A stretch of 64,000 nt of DNA from positions 930,001-994,000 of the forward strand of contig NFUV01000001.1 of the NCBI GenBank assembly GCA_002127295.1, in the 5' to 3' direction. Position 1 is the stretch's first letter, and the number at the start of each line of letters is the position of its first letter. The DNA comes from Chitinophagaceae bacterium IBVUCB2. Lineage in GTDB: Bacteria > Bacteroidota > Bacteroidia > Chitinophagales > Chitinophagaceae. This document shows positions 1 through 10,000 of this stretch, piece by piece. Position numbers and translations under genes: made by a program. The notes beneath the pieces were generated by a model, which saw nothing but the letters and a program-made list of their open reading frames with translations, was not told the DNA's origin and searched no databases.

Positions 1-1
1 A

Positions 2-202
2 TTCTTTATGCCTGACGAGATGAAAGGTGCTGATGCAGGTTTCTTCTGTGGTACGGCTGCTGAAGTAGTAGCACTGAGTTCACTGGATAATGTTGACTTT
101 AAAAAGAATTGGGAAGATTCATTGAGCTATGTGATACAGCAGGCCTACAAATGTAAAGTATTGGAGAAACCATTTCGATTAGAAGAGCAAGCAGTTGCTT
201 AA
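2..202 (+). CDS. ilvE: Branched-chain amino acid aminotransferase, C-terminal fragment
   Basis: This is the last 66 codons of a gene that begins before the window; the frame is open from base 2. The residues GFFCGTAAEV followed by a short Asp/Leu-rich stretch match the C-terminal part of class IV PLP aminotransferases of the IlvE type, where FxxGTAAEV lies near the cofactor phosphate pocket. IlvE performs the last step of Leu, Ile and Val synthesis, moving the amino group from glutamate to the branched 2-oxo acids. Its position directly before ilvD in the same direction supports the call. The catalytic lysine lies outside the window. Confidence 0.85.
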   Translation, partial: FFMPDEMKGADAGFFCGTAAEVVALSSLDNVDFKKNWEDSLSYVIQQAYKCKVLEKPFRLEEQAVA

Positions 203-233
203 TGATGAATAATGATATATAGCACAAGAGTGA

Positions 234-266
234 TTATTCTTTCCTTTCACTGAAAGAAAAGAATAA
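234..266. other. Inverted repeat in the ilvE-ilvD spacer
   Basis: The 123-bp spacer holds an imperfect inverted repeat: TTATTCTTT pairs with AAAGAATAA around an inner CTTTC/GAAAG stem. It could fold in the transcript between ilvE and ilvD. There is no clear U-tract after it, so it is not a convincing terminator. No leader peptide rich in Ile, Val or Leu was seen here. Confidence 0.4.
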
Positions 267-325
267 CAGAACAAGTTCGCAAGGGACGATTATAGTAGTA
301 CAAAAGCCGGTAACAAAAAATAAAA

Positions 326-2011
326 ATGACGGAATTAAATAAATATTCAAAAACATTAACGCAAGACCCGACACAACCTGCGGCACAGGCGATGTATTAT
401 GCTATTGGTTTTAAAGAAGAAGATTTTAATAAAGCTCAAGTAGGCATTGTAAGTATGGGCTGGGATGGCAATCCCTGTAATATGCACTTGAATGATTTGT
501 CGGATAATGTTAGAAAAGCTGTGAATGCAACAGATGGTTTGTTGGGTTTACGATTTTATACCATTGGTGTGAGTGATGGCATCAGCATGGGTACGGATGG
601 AATGCGGTATAGTTTAGTGAGCCGTGATGTAATAGCTGACAGTATTGAAACAAATGCTGGTGCACAATATTATGATGGCATCATTGCTATTCCTGGTTGT
701 GATAAAAATATGCCGGGTGCAGTAATGGCAATGGGAAGATTGAACCGCCCTTCTATTATGTTATATGGTGGAACAATTGCTCCGGGTCATTATAAAGGTG
801 AAGACCTGAATATTGTAAGTGCATTTGAAGCATTGGGCCAAAAAATAGCAGGCAATTTAAGTGAAGCAGATTTTAAAGGCATCGTTAAGCATTCTTGTCC
901 GGGTGCTGGTGCATGTGGTGGAATGTACACCGCTAACACAATGGCTGCTGCAATTGAAGCTTTGGGAATGAGTTTGCCGAATTCTTCTTCCAATCCTGCA
1001 TTGAGTGAAGAAAAACAAAAAGAATGTGCTGCAGTTGGGGAAGCAATAAAAATATTGTTGCAAAAAAATATTACACCGAAAGACATTATGACTTTCAAAG
1101 CATTTGAAAATGCTATTACAGTTATTATGGTGTTGGGTGGAAGCACTAATGCAGTTTTGCATTTGATAGCAATGGCAAAGAGTGTGGATGTAGAATTGTC
1201 ACAAGACGATTTTCAAAAGATAAGTGACCGTATTCCTGTATTAGCTGATTTTAAACCATCGGGAAAGTATTTGATGGAAGACCTGCACAAACATGGCGGC
1301 GTTCCTGCAGTGATGAAATACTTATTGAGCAAAGGTTTATTACATGGCGATTGTATAACAGTAACAGGAAAAACGGTGGCTGAGAATTTAGCAACTGTTG
1401 CTGATCTTGATTTTGATGCGCAAAAAATAATCATGCCTTTGGAAACTCCTTTGAAAGCAACGGGACACTTACAAATTCTCTATGGCAATCTTGCAGAAAA
1501 AGGAAGTGTTGCAAAAATAAGTGGCAAAGAAGGTGAACGATTTGAAGGAACAGCCAGAGTTTTTGATGGTGAAAAAGATCTCATAGCAGGCATACAATCA
1601 GGTAAAGTGCATGCAGGTGATGTAGTGGTGATACGTTATATCGGACCAAAAGGTGCGCCGGGAATGCCAGAGATGTTGAAACCAACCGGTGCTATCATTG
1701 GAGCAGGATTAGGAAAATCTGTAGCATTAATAACTGACGGAAGATTTAGCGGCGGTACACATGGTTTTGTTGTTGGTCACATTACTCCCGAAGCATTTGA
1801 TGGCGGATTGATAGGACTCGTAGAAGATAATGACATCATTGAAATTGATGCAGTGAATAATACATTGACATTAAAAGTAAGAGATGAAGTAATTGCTGAC
1901 AGAAGAAAAAGCTGGAAGCAACCAGCATTGAAAGCAACAAAAGGAATTCTATTCAAATATGCAAGATCTGTTAAGCCGGCTAATGAAGGCTGTGTAACAG
2001 ACGAAGCTTAA
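326..2011 (+). CDS. ilvD: Dihydroxy-acid dehydratase
   Basis: The 561-residue protein has the length and motifs of IlvD, which dehydrates 2,3-dihydroxy-isovalerate and -methylvalerate to the 2-oxo acids in Val and Ile synthesis in the cytoplasm. Visible cluster cysteines are C51 (GNPCNMH), C125 (PGCDKNMPG) and C197 ([14 protein letters not shown]), the three-Cys pattern of the [2Fe-2S] class. The C-terminal [12 protein letters not shown] segment is the conserved active-site region. It lies 123 bp after ilvE and 11 bp before ilvB, inside the ilv operon. The ATG start gives the family N-terminus. Confidence 0.97.
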   Translation: MTELNKYSKTLTQDPTQPAAQAMYYAIGFKEEDFNKAQVGIVSMGWDGNPCNMHLNDLSDNVRKAVNATDGLLGLRFYTIGVSDGISMGTDGMRYSLVSRDVIADSIETNAGAQYYDGIIAIPGCDKNMPGAVMAMGRLNRPSIMLYGGTIAPGHYKGEDLNIVSAFEALGQKIAGNLSEADFKGIVKHSCPGAGACGGMYTANTMAAAIEALGMSLPNSSSNPALSEEKQKECAAVGEAIKILLQKNITPKDIMTFKAFENAITVIMVLGGSTNAVLHLIAMAKSVDVELSQDDFQKISDRIPVLADFKPSGKYLMEDLHKHGGVPAVMKYLLSKGLLHGDCITVTGKTVAENLATVADLDFDAQKIIMPLETPLKATGHLQILYGNLAEKGSVAKISGKEGERFEGTARVFDGEKDLIAGIQSGKVHAGDVVVIRYIGPKGAPGMPEMLKPTGAIIGAGLGKSVALITDGRFSGGTHGFVVGHITPEAFDGGLIGLVEDNDIIEIDAVNNTLTLKVRDEVIADRRKSWKQPALKATKGILFKYARSVKPANEGCVTDEA

Positions 2012-2022
2012 AATAATTCATT

Positions 2023-3759
2023 ATGGAAACTTTAGAATTAGTAAAACAGCAAGGGGTAAAAAAAGCTACAACCAACATCAATGGAAGTAAAGCTGTACTA
2101 GAAGCATTCATTGCTGAAGGGGTTGAAACTATTTTCGGTTACCCGGGTGGTGCTATTATGCCAATCTATGATGCGTTATATGATTATCATGATAAATTGA
2201 AACATATTTTAGTTCGTCATGAACAGGGTGCCATACACGCAGCACAAGGTTTTGCAAGAGCTAGCGGAAAGACAGGAGTTGTATTTGCAACAAGTGGACC
2301 CGGTGCAACTAACCTGGTTACAGGATTAGCTGATGCAATGATCGACTCTACTCCTCTTGTTTGCATTACAGGACAAGTGTATGCACATTTACTCGGCACT
2401 GATGCTTTCCAAGAAACTGATGTTATTAATATTACTACTCCCGTTACGAAATGGAATTACCAGGTAACGGATGCAACAGAAATTCCTACTGTGTTAGCTA
2501 AAGCATTTTATATAGCGAACAGTGGAAGGCCCGGACCAGTATTGATCGATATTACAAAGAATGCACAGTTACAGCCATTCGATTATGAAGGATATACTAA
2601 GTGTGAGCATATAAGAAGTTACCGGCCCAATCCAATTGTGAGAAAAGAATTTGTAGAAGCGGCGGCTCAACTGATCAATGAGGCAGAAAAGCCATTTGTC
2701 ATTTTTGGTCAAGGTGTGATATTGGGCAAAGCAGAAAAAGAATTCAAACAATTTATTGAGAAAGCAGGTATTCCTGCTGCCTGGACGATCATGGGAATGA
2801 GTGCAATTCCAACCGATCATCCTTTGGGTGTTGGTATGCTTGGGATGCATGGTAACTATGGACCCAATGTATTGACCAACGAATGTGATGTGTTGATCGC
2901 AATCGGAATGCGTTTCGATGACCGGGTAACTGGGCGTTTAGATAAATATGCAAAACAGGCTAAAGTTATTCATTTAGATATCGATCCTTCTGAAATTGAT
3001 AAGAATGTAAAAGCAACGGTTGGCGTTTGGGGAGATTGTAAAGAGACATTACCCATGCTTACATCTCTGATCGAGCAAAAAGTATATCCACAATGGCTAA
3101 AGAAATTTAATGATTATAAACAACTGGAAGAAGAAACTTGTATCGTTCCTGAAATGAATCCTGTTTGCGATGAATTGTCAATGGCCGAAGTAATAAACTT
3201 ATTAAATGAATTAACAGAAGGCAATGCAGTTGTTGTTACGGATGTTGGTCAGCACCAGATGGTGACCTGCCGCTATGCAAAATATAATAGCTCCAAGAGC
3301 AATATTACTTCCGGAGGATTAGGCACAATGGGTTTTGCATTACCTGCAGCTATCGGAGCAAAATTTGGCGCACCAGATAAAACAGTTGTAGCAGTAATTG
3401 GTGATGGCGGTTTTCAAATGACGATACAGGAACTCGGCACCATCATGCAAAGCGAAGTGAATGTAAAGATCCTGATCTTAAATAACCAGTTCCTGGGAAT
3501 GGTTCGTCAATGGCAGCAACTGTTTCATGATAAGAGATATTCATTCGTGGATATTGCCAGCCCGGATTATGTACAGGTAGCAAAAGGATATAATATACCC
3601 GGATATAAACTGGAGAAGAGAGAAGAGTTAAAACATTCATTGCAAAATATGTTAGAGCATAATGGAGCTTATTTATTAGAAGTAATGGTTGGAAAAGAAG
3701 ATAATGTATTTCCAATGGTGCCACAAGGCTGTAGTGTTTCAGAAATCCGACTTAAATAA
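2023..3759 (+). CDS. ilvB: Acetolactate synthase, large catalytic subunit
   Basis: The 578-residue protein condenses two pyruvates, or pyruvate with 2-oxobutyrate, using TPP, FAD and Mg2+; it is the first common step of Val/Leu/Ile synthesis. The N-terminal TPP domain carries FGYPGGAIMPIYDAL and the activating Glu67 in RHEQGAIHAAQGFAR. The C-terminal TPP/Mg motif is GDGGFQMTIQEL from about residue 460, ending in NNQFLGMVRQWQ, typical of AHAS. The regulatory subunit ilvN follows after 6 bp, so the two subunits are co-translated. The ATG start leaves about 20 residues before the conserved domain. Confidence 0.97.
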   Translation: METLELVKQQGVKKATTNINGSKAVLEAFIAEGVETIFGYPGGAIMPIYDALYDYHDKLKHILVRHEQGAIHAAQGFARASGKTGVVFATSGPGATNLVTGLADAMIDSTPLVCITGQVYAHLLGTDAFQETDVINITTPVTKWNYQVTDATEIPTVLAKAFYIANSGRPGPVLIDITKNAQLQPFDYEGYTKCEHIRSYRPNPIVRKEFVEAAAQLINEAEKPFVIFGQGVILGKAEKEFKQFIEKAGIPAAWTIMGMSAIPTDHPLGVGMLGMHGNYGPNVLTNECDVLIAIGMRFDDRVTGRLDKYAKQAKVIHLDIDPSEIDKNVKATVGVWGDCKETLPMLTSLIEQKVYPQWLKKFNDYKQLEEETCIVPEMNPVCDELSMAEVINLLNELTEGNAVVVTDVGQHQMVTCRYAKYNSSKSNITSGGLGTMGFALPAAIGAKFGAPDKTVVAVIGDGGFQMTIQELGTIMQSEVNVKILILNNQFLGMVRQWQQLFHDKRYSFVDIASPDYVQVAKGYNIPGYKLEKREELKHSLQNMLEHNGAYLLEVMVGKEDNVFPMVPQGCSVSEIRLK

Positions 3760-3765
3760 TTTATT

Positions 3766-4356
3766 ATGAGCAAAAGAGAATTTACTGTAACCGTTTACAC
3801 AGAAAACCAGGTTGGTTTACTGAATCGTATCGCTATAATTTTTTCCAGAAGAAAAATTAATGTAGAAAGCCTGAACACTTCTCCTACAGAAGTAGAAAGT
3901 GTGCATCGCTTTACGATTGTTATTAATGAAACAGAAGAAGTTGTGAGCAAACTATGCCGCCAGATAGAAAAGCAGGTGGAAGTATTAAAGGCTTATTATA
4001 ATACTGAAGACGAAATTGTTTGGCAGGAACTGGCTTTGTATAAAGTAAGTACTGATGCTATTGCTGAAAAAGTGAAAGTAGAAAGGTTGCTGAGAGAGTA
4101 TGGTGCAAGAGCCGTAGCTATCAGGAAAGATTATACAGTGTTTGAAACAACGGGGCATAGGGAAGAAACTGATAACCTGATCAAAGCATTAGAACCTTAT
4201 GGACTGATCGAATTTGTTCGCAGCGCAAGAGTAGCCATTATTAAAGGCAGCAGTGATTTTCATGAACGGTTAAAAGAGTTTGAATACAAAGAACCGGGAG
4301 AAGAGGTAGTAGAGAATGAGTTTTTGGACAAAAAAGAAGAGGTGTTTTCAATGTAG
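3766..4356 (+). CDS. ilvN: Acetolactate synthase, small regulatory subunit
   Basis: The 196-residue protein starts with an ACT domain (FTVTVYTENQVGLLNRIAI, residues about 5-80) followed by the longer C-terminal ACT-like domain of IlvN/IlvH proteins. It binds the catalytic subunit, raises its activity and confers feedback inhibition by valine. The end is rich in Glu and Lys. The stop codon is the first three bases of a repeated element that fills the gap to ilvC. A reading frame that continues across the gap toward ilvC has no family resemblance. Confidence 0.95.
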   Translation: MSKREFTVTVYTENQVGLLNRIAIIFSRRKINVESLNTSPTEVESVHRFTIVINETEEVVSKLCRQIEKQVEVLKAYYNTEDEIVWQELALYKVSTDAIAEKVKVERLLREYGARAVAIRKDYTVFETTGHREETDNLIKALEPYGLIEFVRSARVAIIKGSSDFHERLKEFEYKEPGEEVVENEFLDKKEEVFSM

Positions 4357-4435
4357 TCAGAAAGTCAGAAAAGACGGAAAGTCTGAAGCGTCAATTACTT
4401 CTTTCGGACTTCCTGACTTACCGACTTTCGAACTT
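4354..4435. repeat. AGTCnGAA-unit inverted repeat between ilvN and ilvC
   Basis: Two arms, 4355-4388 and 4401-4435, are each built of about four 8-bp units close to AGTCnGAA and lie in opposite orientations around a short spacer. The reverse complement of the second arm resembles the first arm and also a third, single copy at 11494-11529 at the end of gltB. The arms can pair imperfectly in RNA. The element starts at the ilvN stop codon and ends about 38 bp before the ilvC start. This looks like a REP-like dispersed intergenic repeat; its mobility is inference. Confidence 0.7.
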
Positions 4436-4472
4436 GAATTATATAACAACAATCATCTTAAAACAAATAACA

Positions 4473-5612
4473 ATGGCAAAACTAAATTTCGGTGGCGTTG
4501 AAGAAAACGTTGTAACAAGGGAAGAATTCCCATTGAGCAAAGCTCAACAGGTCTTAAAAAATGAAACAGTAGCTGTTATTGGCTATGGTGTACAAGGCCC
4601 CGGCCAGGCGTTGAACCAAAGAGATAATGGTATCAATGTTATTGTTGGTCAACGTAAAGATTCCAAAACATGGGATAAAGCTATTAAAGATGGTTTTGTA
4701 CCGGGTGAAACTTTGTTTGAAATTGAAGAAGCATTACAACGGGGTACCATCATTTGCTATTTGTTGAGCGATGCTGCTCAAATTGCATTATGGCCTACAG
4801 TACAAAAACATTTAACCCCAGGCAAAGCGTTATATTTTTCTCATGGTTTTGGTGTTACGTTCAATGAGCAAACAGGAATTGTTCCTCCGAAAGATGTGGA
4901 TGTATTTTTAGTGGCACCGAAAGGTTCTGGAACCTCATTAAGAAGAATGTTTTTACAAGGCCGTGGATTGAATAGCTCGTATGCCATTTACCAGGATGCA
5001 ACAGGCAAAGCATTTGAAAGAGTTGTTGCATTGGGTATTGCAGTAGGAAGTGGCTATTTATTTGAAACCGATTTTAAGAAAGAAGTATACAGCGATCTGA
5101 CAGGTGAAAGGGGAACATTGATGGGTGCTATACAAGGCATTTTTGCTGCGCAATATGATGTTTTGCGTTCAAAAGGTCACTCTCCTTCTGAAGCGTTCAA
5201 CGAAACAGTTGAAGAGTTAACACAATCATTGATGCCGTTGGTTGCCGAGAACGGAATGGATTGGATGTATGCTAACTGTTCTACTACTGCACAACGTGGT
5301 GCATTGGATTGGTGGAAGAAATTCCGTGATGCTACCAAGCCCGTTTTTACCGAACTCTATGAAAGTGTTGCTGCCGGCAAAGAATCCCAACGTTCTATTG
5401 ACAGCAATAGCAAAACAGACTATAGAGAAAAATTAGAAGAAGAATTAAAAGAGTTGCGTGAAAGTGAATTGTGGCAGTCGGGTAAAACAGTAAGAAGTCT
5501 GCGTCCGGAAAATCAACCCAAAGCAGCTGCGGCAACAGCAAAATCATCAACCAAAGAAGCATTACACAAGTTGGTAGAGAATCCTGAATTAGAAAAACAA
5601 TACATCGTATGA
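4473..5612 (+). CDS. ilvC: Ketol-acid reductoisomerase
   Basis: The start chosen is the ATG at 4473 (MAKLNFGG), because the earlier ATG at 4434 would add 13 residues without family resemblance; this gives 379 residues. The Rossmann motif VIGYGVQGPGQALNQRD lies near residues 35-51, followed by the cofactor loop GQRKDSKTWDKA. The knotted C-terminal domain carries the Mg2+-binding acids around DLTGERGTLMGA. IlvC isomerises and reduces acetolactate and acetohydroxybutyrate. The last 35 residues or so (KAAAATAKSS and on) form an Ala/Lys-rich tail. The gene overlaps ilvA by four bases (ATGA). Confidence 0.96.
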   Translation: MAKLNFGGVEENVVTREEFPLSKAQQVLKNETVAVIGYGVQGPGQALNQRDNGINVIVGQRKDSKTWDKAIKDGFVPGETLFEIEEALQRGTIICYLLSDAAQIALWPTVQKHLTPGKALYFSHGFGVTFNEQTGIVPPKDVDVFLVAPKGSGTSLRRMFLQGRGLNSSYAIYQDATGKAFERVVALGIAVGSGYLFETDFKKEVYSDLTGERGTLMGAIQGIFAAQYDVLRSKGHSPSEAFNETVEELTQSLMPLVAENGMDWMYANCSTTAQRGALDWWKKFRDATKPVFTELYESVAAGKESQRSIDSNSKTDYREKLEEELKELRESELWQSGKTVRSLRPENQPKAAAATAKSSTKEALHKLVENPELEKQYIV

Positions 5613-6865
5613 TGTCAGCGACAACTAATACCATACAATTGGATTTTGCAGCGGCATATCAGCGATTGAAAAAAGTGGTGAACCGAACACCGCTTACTTT
5701 CAATCATAATCTTTCAAAAAAATACCAGTGTAATATTTTTTTGAAAAGAGAAGACTTGCAGATCGTTCGATCCTATAAATTGCGGGGAGCTTATAATATG
5801 ATGAGCTCCCTGCTCCCTGAGCAATGGCAAAATGGAGTTGTATGTGCCAGTGCAGGCAATCATGCACAGGGTTTTGCGTATAGTTGTAAAAAACTCAATG
5901 TAAAAGGCGTGGTGTTCATGCCCATCATTACTCCACGTCAGAAGGTAAACCAGACAAAAATGTTTGGTGAAAATTTTATTGAAGTAAAACTTGTTGGCGA
6001 CACATTTGATGATTGTGCAGTTGCCGCCAAACAATTCACTGAAGAAAATAAAATGACATTTATTCCTCCCTTTGATGACCATCGCATCATCGAAGGACAG
6101 GGTACAGTTGCGATTGAAATTTTAGAAGACCAGCCTGAAGTTGATTTTCTATTTGTGCCGGTTGGCGGCGGTGGTTTAAGTGCAGGTGTTGGCACTTATT
6201 TTAAAACTTATTCACCAAAAACAAAAATTATTGGATTAGAGCCTGAAGGAGCCCCATCAATGTTTGAGGCTTTGAAAGCTGGCCACCCGGTTACTTTAAA
6301 AAGCATAGAACGATTTGTTGATGGTGCAGCAGTTAAAAGAGTTGGTGATATTACTTTCTCGATTTGCAAAGATGTATTGGATCATATGCATCTTGTACCC
6401 GAGGGAAAAGTATGTTCGACTATTCTAAAATTATATAATGAAGACGCTATTGTTGTAGAACCAGCCGGTGCGATGTCGATAGCTGCATTAGATGATTATG
6501 CAGATGCAATAAAAGGGAAAAATGTTGTTTGCGTAGTAAGTGGCAGCAACAATGATATTGACCGCATGCAGGAAATAAAAGAAAGAAGCCTGCAATATGA
6601 AGGATTGAAACATTATTTCCTGATCAGCTTTGCTCAACGCCCCGGTGCATTGAAGGAATTTGTAAATAATGTGTTGGGGCCAACGGATGATATAACCAGG
6701 TTTGAGTACATGCAAAAAACCAATAAAGAAAATGGACCTGCATTAGTGGGTGTTGAATTGCAATCTCGTTCAGACTATGATCTGCTATTGAAAAAAATGG
6801 AAACCTCTAATATTGGTTTCTCAGAGATAAATAAAAACGATCAGTTGTTCGGATATTTAATCTAA
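5609..6865 (+). CDS. ilvA: Threonine dehydratase (biosynthetic type)
   Basis: The 418-residue PLP enzyme converts threonine to 2-oxobutyrate, the entry to isoleucine. The PLP lysine is K57 in SYKLRGAYNMM, and the phosphate loop is VGGGGLSAGV. The C-terminal stretch from about residue 330 (HYFLISFAQRPGALKEFVNN) is an ACT-like regulatory domain, so isoleucine feedback is expected. One such domain and the length near 420 fit the short biosynthetic IlvA form. Two adjacent ATGs (5609, 5612) are possible starts; the first overlaps the ilvC stop. Confidence 0.95.
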   Translation: MMSATTNTIQLDFAAAYQRLKKVVNRTPLTFNHNLSKKYQCNIFLKREDLQIVRSYKLRGAYNMMSSLLPEQWQNGVVCASAGNHAQGFAYSCKKLNVKGVVFMPIITPRQKVNQTKMFGENFIEVKLVGDTFDDCAVAAKQFTEENKMTFIPPFDDHRIIEGQGTVAIEILEDQPEVDFLFVPVGGGGLSAGVGTYFKTYSPKTKIIGLEPEGAPSMFEALKAGHPVTLKSIERFVDGAAVKRVGDITFSICKDVLDHMHLVPEGKVCSTILKLYNEDAIVVEPAGAMSIAALDDYADAIKGKNVVCVVSGSNNDIDRMQEIKERSLQYEGLKHYFLISFAQRPGALKEFVNNVLGPTDDITRFEYMQKTNKENGPALVGVELQSRSDYDLLLKKMETSNIGFSEINKNDQLFGYLI

Positions 6866-7003
6866 GTTAATTAGTCTACCATATTTGTGGATAATAACAT
6901 GTGTAATCCTTTCTCCTGCTGAAGACTATTTTGTATTTTCAGATGTATTGCTTGCCATAGAACTTAATTAGGGACTCTATTCATCATTTTAACATTGCAC
7001 CAC

Positions 7004-10000
7004 ATGGCAGGTAACCAGGGACTATATGATCCATCTTTTGAGCATGATGCATGCGGTATTGGTTTTGTGGCCAATATCAAAGGACACAAATCACACCAGC
7101 ATATTTCCGATGCATTAACCGTATTAGAAAATATGGAGCATAGAGGTGCTTGTGGTTGTGAGAACAATACTGGTGATGGTGCAGGTATCATGATCCAGAC
7201 ACCACATGAATTTTTCTTTGATGAATGTTTGAAATTAGGTGTACATCTTCCTTCCTTTGGTAAATATGCAGTTGGGATGGTTTTCTTTCCCAAAGAAATC
7301 CGCTTACGGGAAGAATGCCGTGATATATTGAACCGTACATCGGAAAAGTTGGGTCTCGAAATTCTTACCTACAGAAAAGTTCCTGTTAATACCAATGACA
7401 TCGGCCCAACTGCTTTGAGTGTAGAGCCCGAAATGGAACAGGTATTTGTTGCTTGTCCCGATCATATTTCTAATCCGGATGATTTTGAAAGAAAACTCTT
7501 CATCCTTCGCAATTATTCCACTCATCTTATCAATAGCACGGTACGAAAAGATGAGATCGGATTTTATATTGCGTCTCTCTCCTACAAAACAATTGTTTAT
7601 AAAGGACAATTAACCAGCGGTCAGGTTCGGCAATACTTTCCTGACCTGAGTAATAAAAGATTGGTTAGTGCTTTTGGCTTAGTGCATTCAAGGTTTGCTA
7701 CCAATACATTTCCTTCCTGGAAACTGGCACAACCATTCCGCTATATTGCACATAATGGTGAGATCAATACCCTGCAAGGGAATTTGAATTGGTTGAAGAC
7801 AAGTGAAAAAGGTTTTACTACTCCTTACTTCAGCAAAGAAGAAATGGAAATGTTATTACCCATTGTAATGGAAGGCCAAAGTGACTCTGCCTGTCTTGAT
7901 AATATGATTGAGCTGCTTACTTTAACGGGTCGTTCATTACCACATGTAATGATGATGCTGATTCCAGAAGCATGGGATGGCCATGAAGAAATGGATCCGG
8001 TAAAAAAAGCATTTTATGAATTTCACTCTTCTTTCATGGAGCCGTGGGATGGGCCTGCTTCTATTTCATTTACCGATGGAAAAATTATCGGCGCTACATT
8101 AGACAGAAATGGACTTCGTCCATCAAGATATTGTGTTACGAAAGACGACCGTGTTATCATGGCATCAGAAACTGGTGTGCTTCCAGTTGACCCGGCAATG
8201 ATTATTGAAAAAGGAAGATTACAACCGGGAAAGATGTTTGTGGTGGATATGGAGAAAGGGAAAATTATCAGTGATGATGATCTGAAAAAAGAGATCTGTT
8301 CACAAAAACCCTATGGTGAATGGTTGAATAAATATAAGATACGTTTAGAAGAATTACCAGAGCCCAGGGTTATGTTTACTCATCTTGAGCATGACCAGGT
8401 TTTCAAATACCAAAAAGCATTTGGTTTTTCTACCGAGGATTTAAATAACATAATTGCACCGATGGCTCTTGAAGGCAAAGAACCCATAGGTTCCATGGGA
8501 ACAGATGTACCATTGGCAATATTGAGCGATCAACCGCAACATCTCAGCAGTTATTTCAAACAACTTTTTGCACAGGTAACTAATCCTCCTATTGATCCAA
8601 TCCGTGAAAGATTGGTGATGTCGCTGGCAACATTTGCGGGTAATAATGGAAACCTTTTATTGGAAGAACCCCTTACCTGTCATAGCGTGGCATTAAAACA
8701 TCCTGTACTGGGTAATTATGAATTAGAAAAAATAAGAAGTATTGATACAGGTTTGTTCCAATCAAAAACAATTCAATGTTATTTTAAAGCTGATGGAAAA
8801 CCCGGTTCATTAAAAAAAGGTTTGGAAAGAATTTGTGGTTATGCCGTGGATGCGGTAGAAGATGGTTTTAAAGTTTTGATCCTACAGGACAGGGCGATTG
8901 ATTCTAACCATGCCCCTATTCCATCGCTTTTGTCAACTGCTGCTATTCACCATCATCTCATTCGTAAAGGTCTGCGGGGAAATGTTGGGATCATTGTTGA
9001 AGCCGGTGATGTTTGGGAAGTTCATCACTTTGCTTGTTTGATCGGTTTTGGTGCAACAGCCATCAATCCCTATTTGGCTCTTTCATCTATACGGGATCTT
9101 AAAGAAACAGGAAAGCTGAAAACTTCTTTACATGAAGATGAGTTGAAGAAAAATTATATAAAAGCCGTGAATGATGGATTGCTGAAAGTATTTTCAAAAA
9201 TGGGTATCTCTACCTTGCAATCTTACCAGGGTGCGCAGATATTTGAGATACTAGGTTTGAATAAAGAAGTAGTGAATAAATATTTTACCGGGGCTACTTC
9301 GAGAATTGAAGGAATGGGACTAGATGAAATTGCAAAAGAAACATTAGCTAAGCATTTCTTTGCTTTTAGCAAGAAAGATATTCCCGTTGACCGATTACCT
9401 GTAGGTGGTATTTACCAATGGAAAAGAAAAGGTGAGTTTCACTTATTCAATCCGCAAACTATTCATTTGTTGCAGCATGCTACTAAGATGAATGACTTTG
9501 GCACATTCAAAAAATATTCCAAACTGGTAAACGACCAGGGAGAAAAAGCCTGCACCATCCGCAGCCTGTTTCAATTTAAAAAGAACCGGCCTTCTATTAG
9601 TATAGATGAAGTAGAAGCCGCGGAGAATATTTACAAACGTTTTGCCACCGGTGCCATGAGCTTTGGTTCTATTTCATGGGAAGCTCATACTACATTAGCT
9701 ATTGCCATGAATCGTCTTGGTGGAAAATCGAATACAGGCGAAGGTGGTGAGGATGAAAGAAGATATGAGTTGTTGCCCAATGGAGATTCAATGCGAAGTG
9801 CTATCAAACAAGTAGCATCAGCAAGATTTGGTGTAACGAGTTTGTATTTAACTGAAGCGGATGAGCTGCAAATAAAAATGGCGCAAGGTGCCAAACCGGG
9901 AGAAGGAGGTCAATTGCCCGGTCATAAAGTAGATGAATGGATCGGGAAAGTTCGTCATGCAACACCTGGTGTTGGATTGATCTCTCCCCCACCGCATCAT

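Noticed and set aside
4316-4501. A short frame bridging ilvN and ilvC
   Set aside because: It is out of frame with both genes, runs through the AGTCnGAA repeat and has no family resemblance.
6995-7003. TTG start for gltB three codons before the ATG
   Set aside because: The ATG at 7004 puts the nucleophile at Cys17 with a short propeptide; the TTG adds two His and has no advantage.
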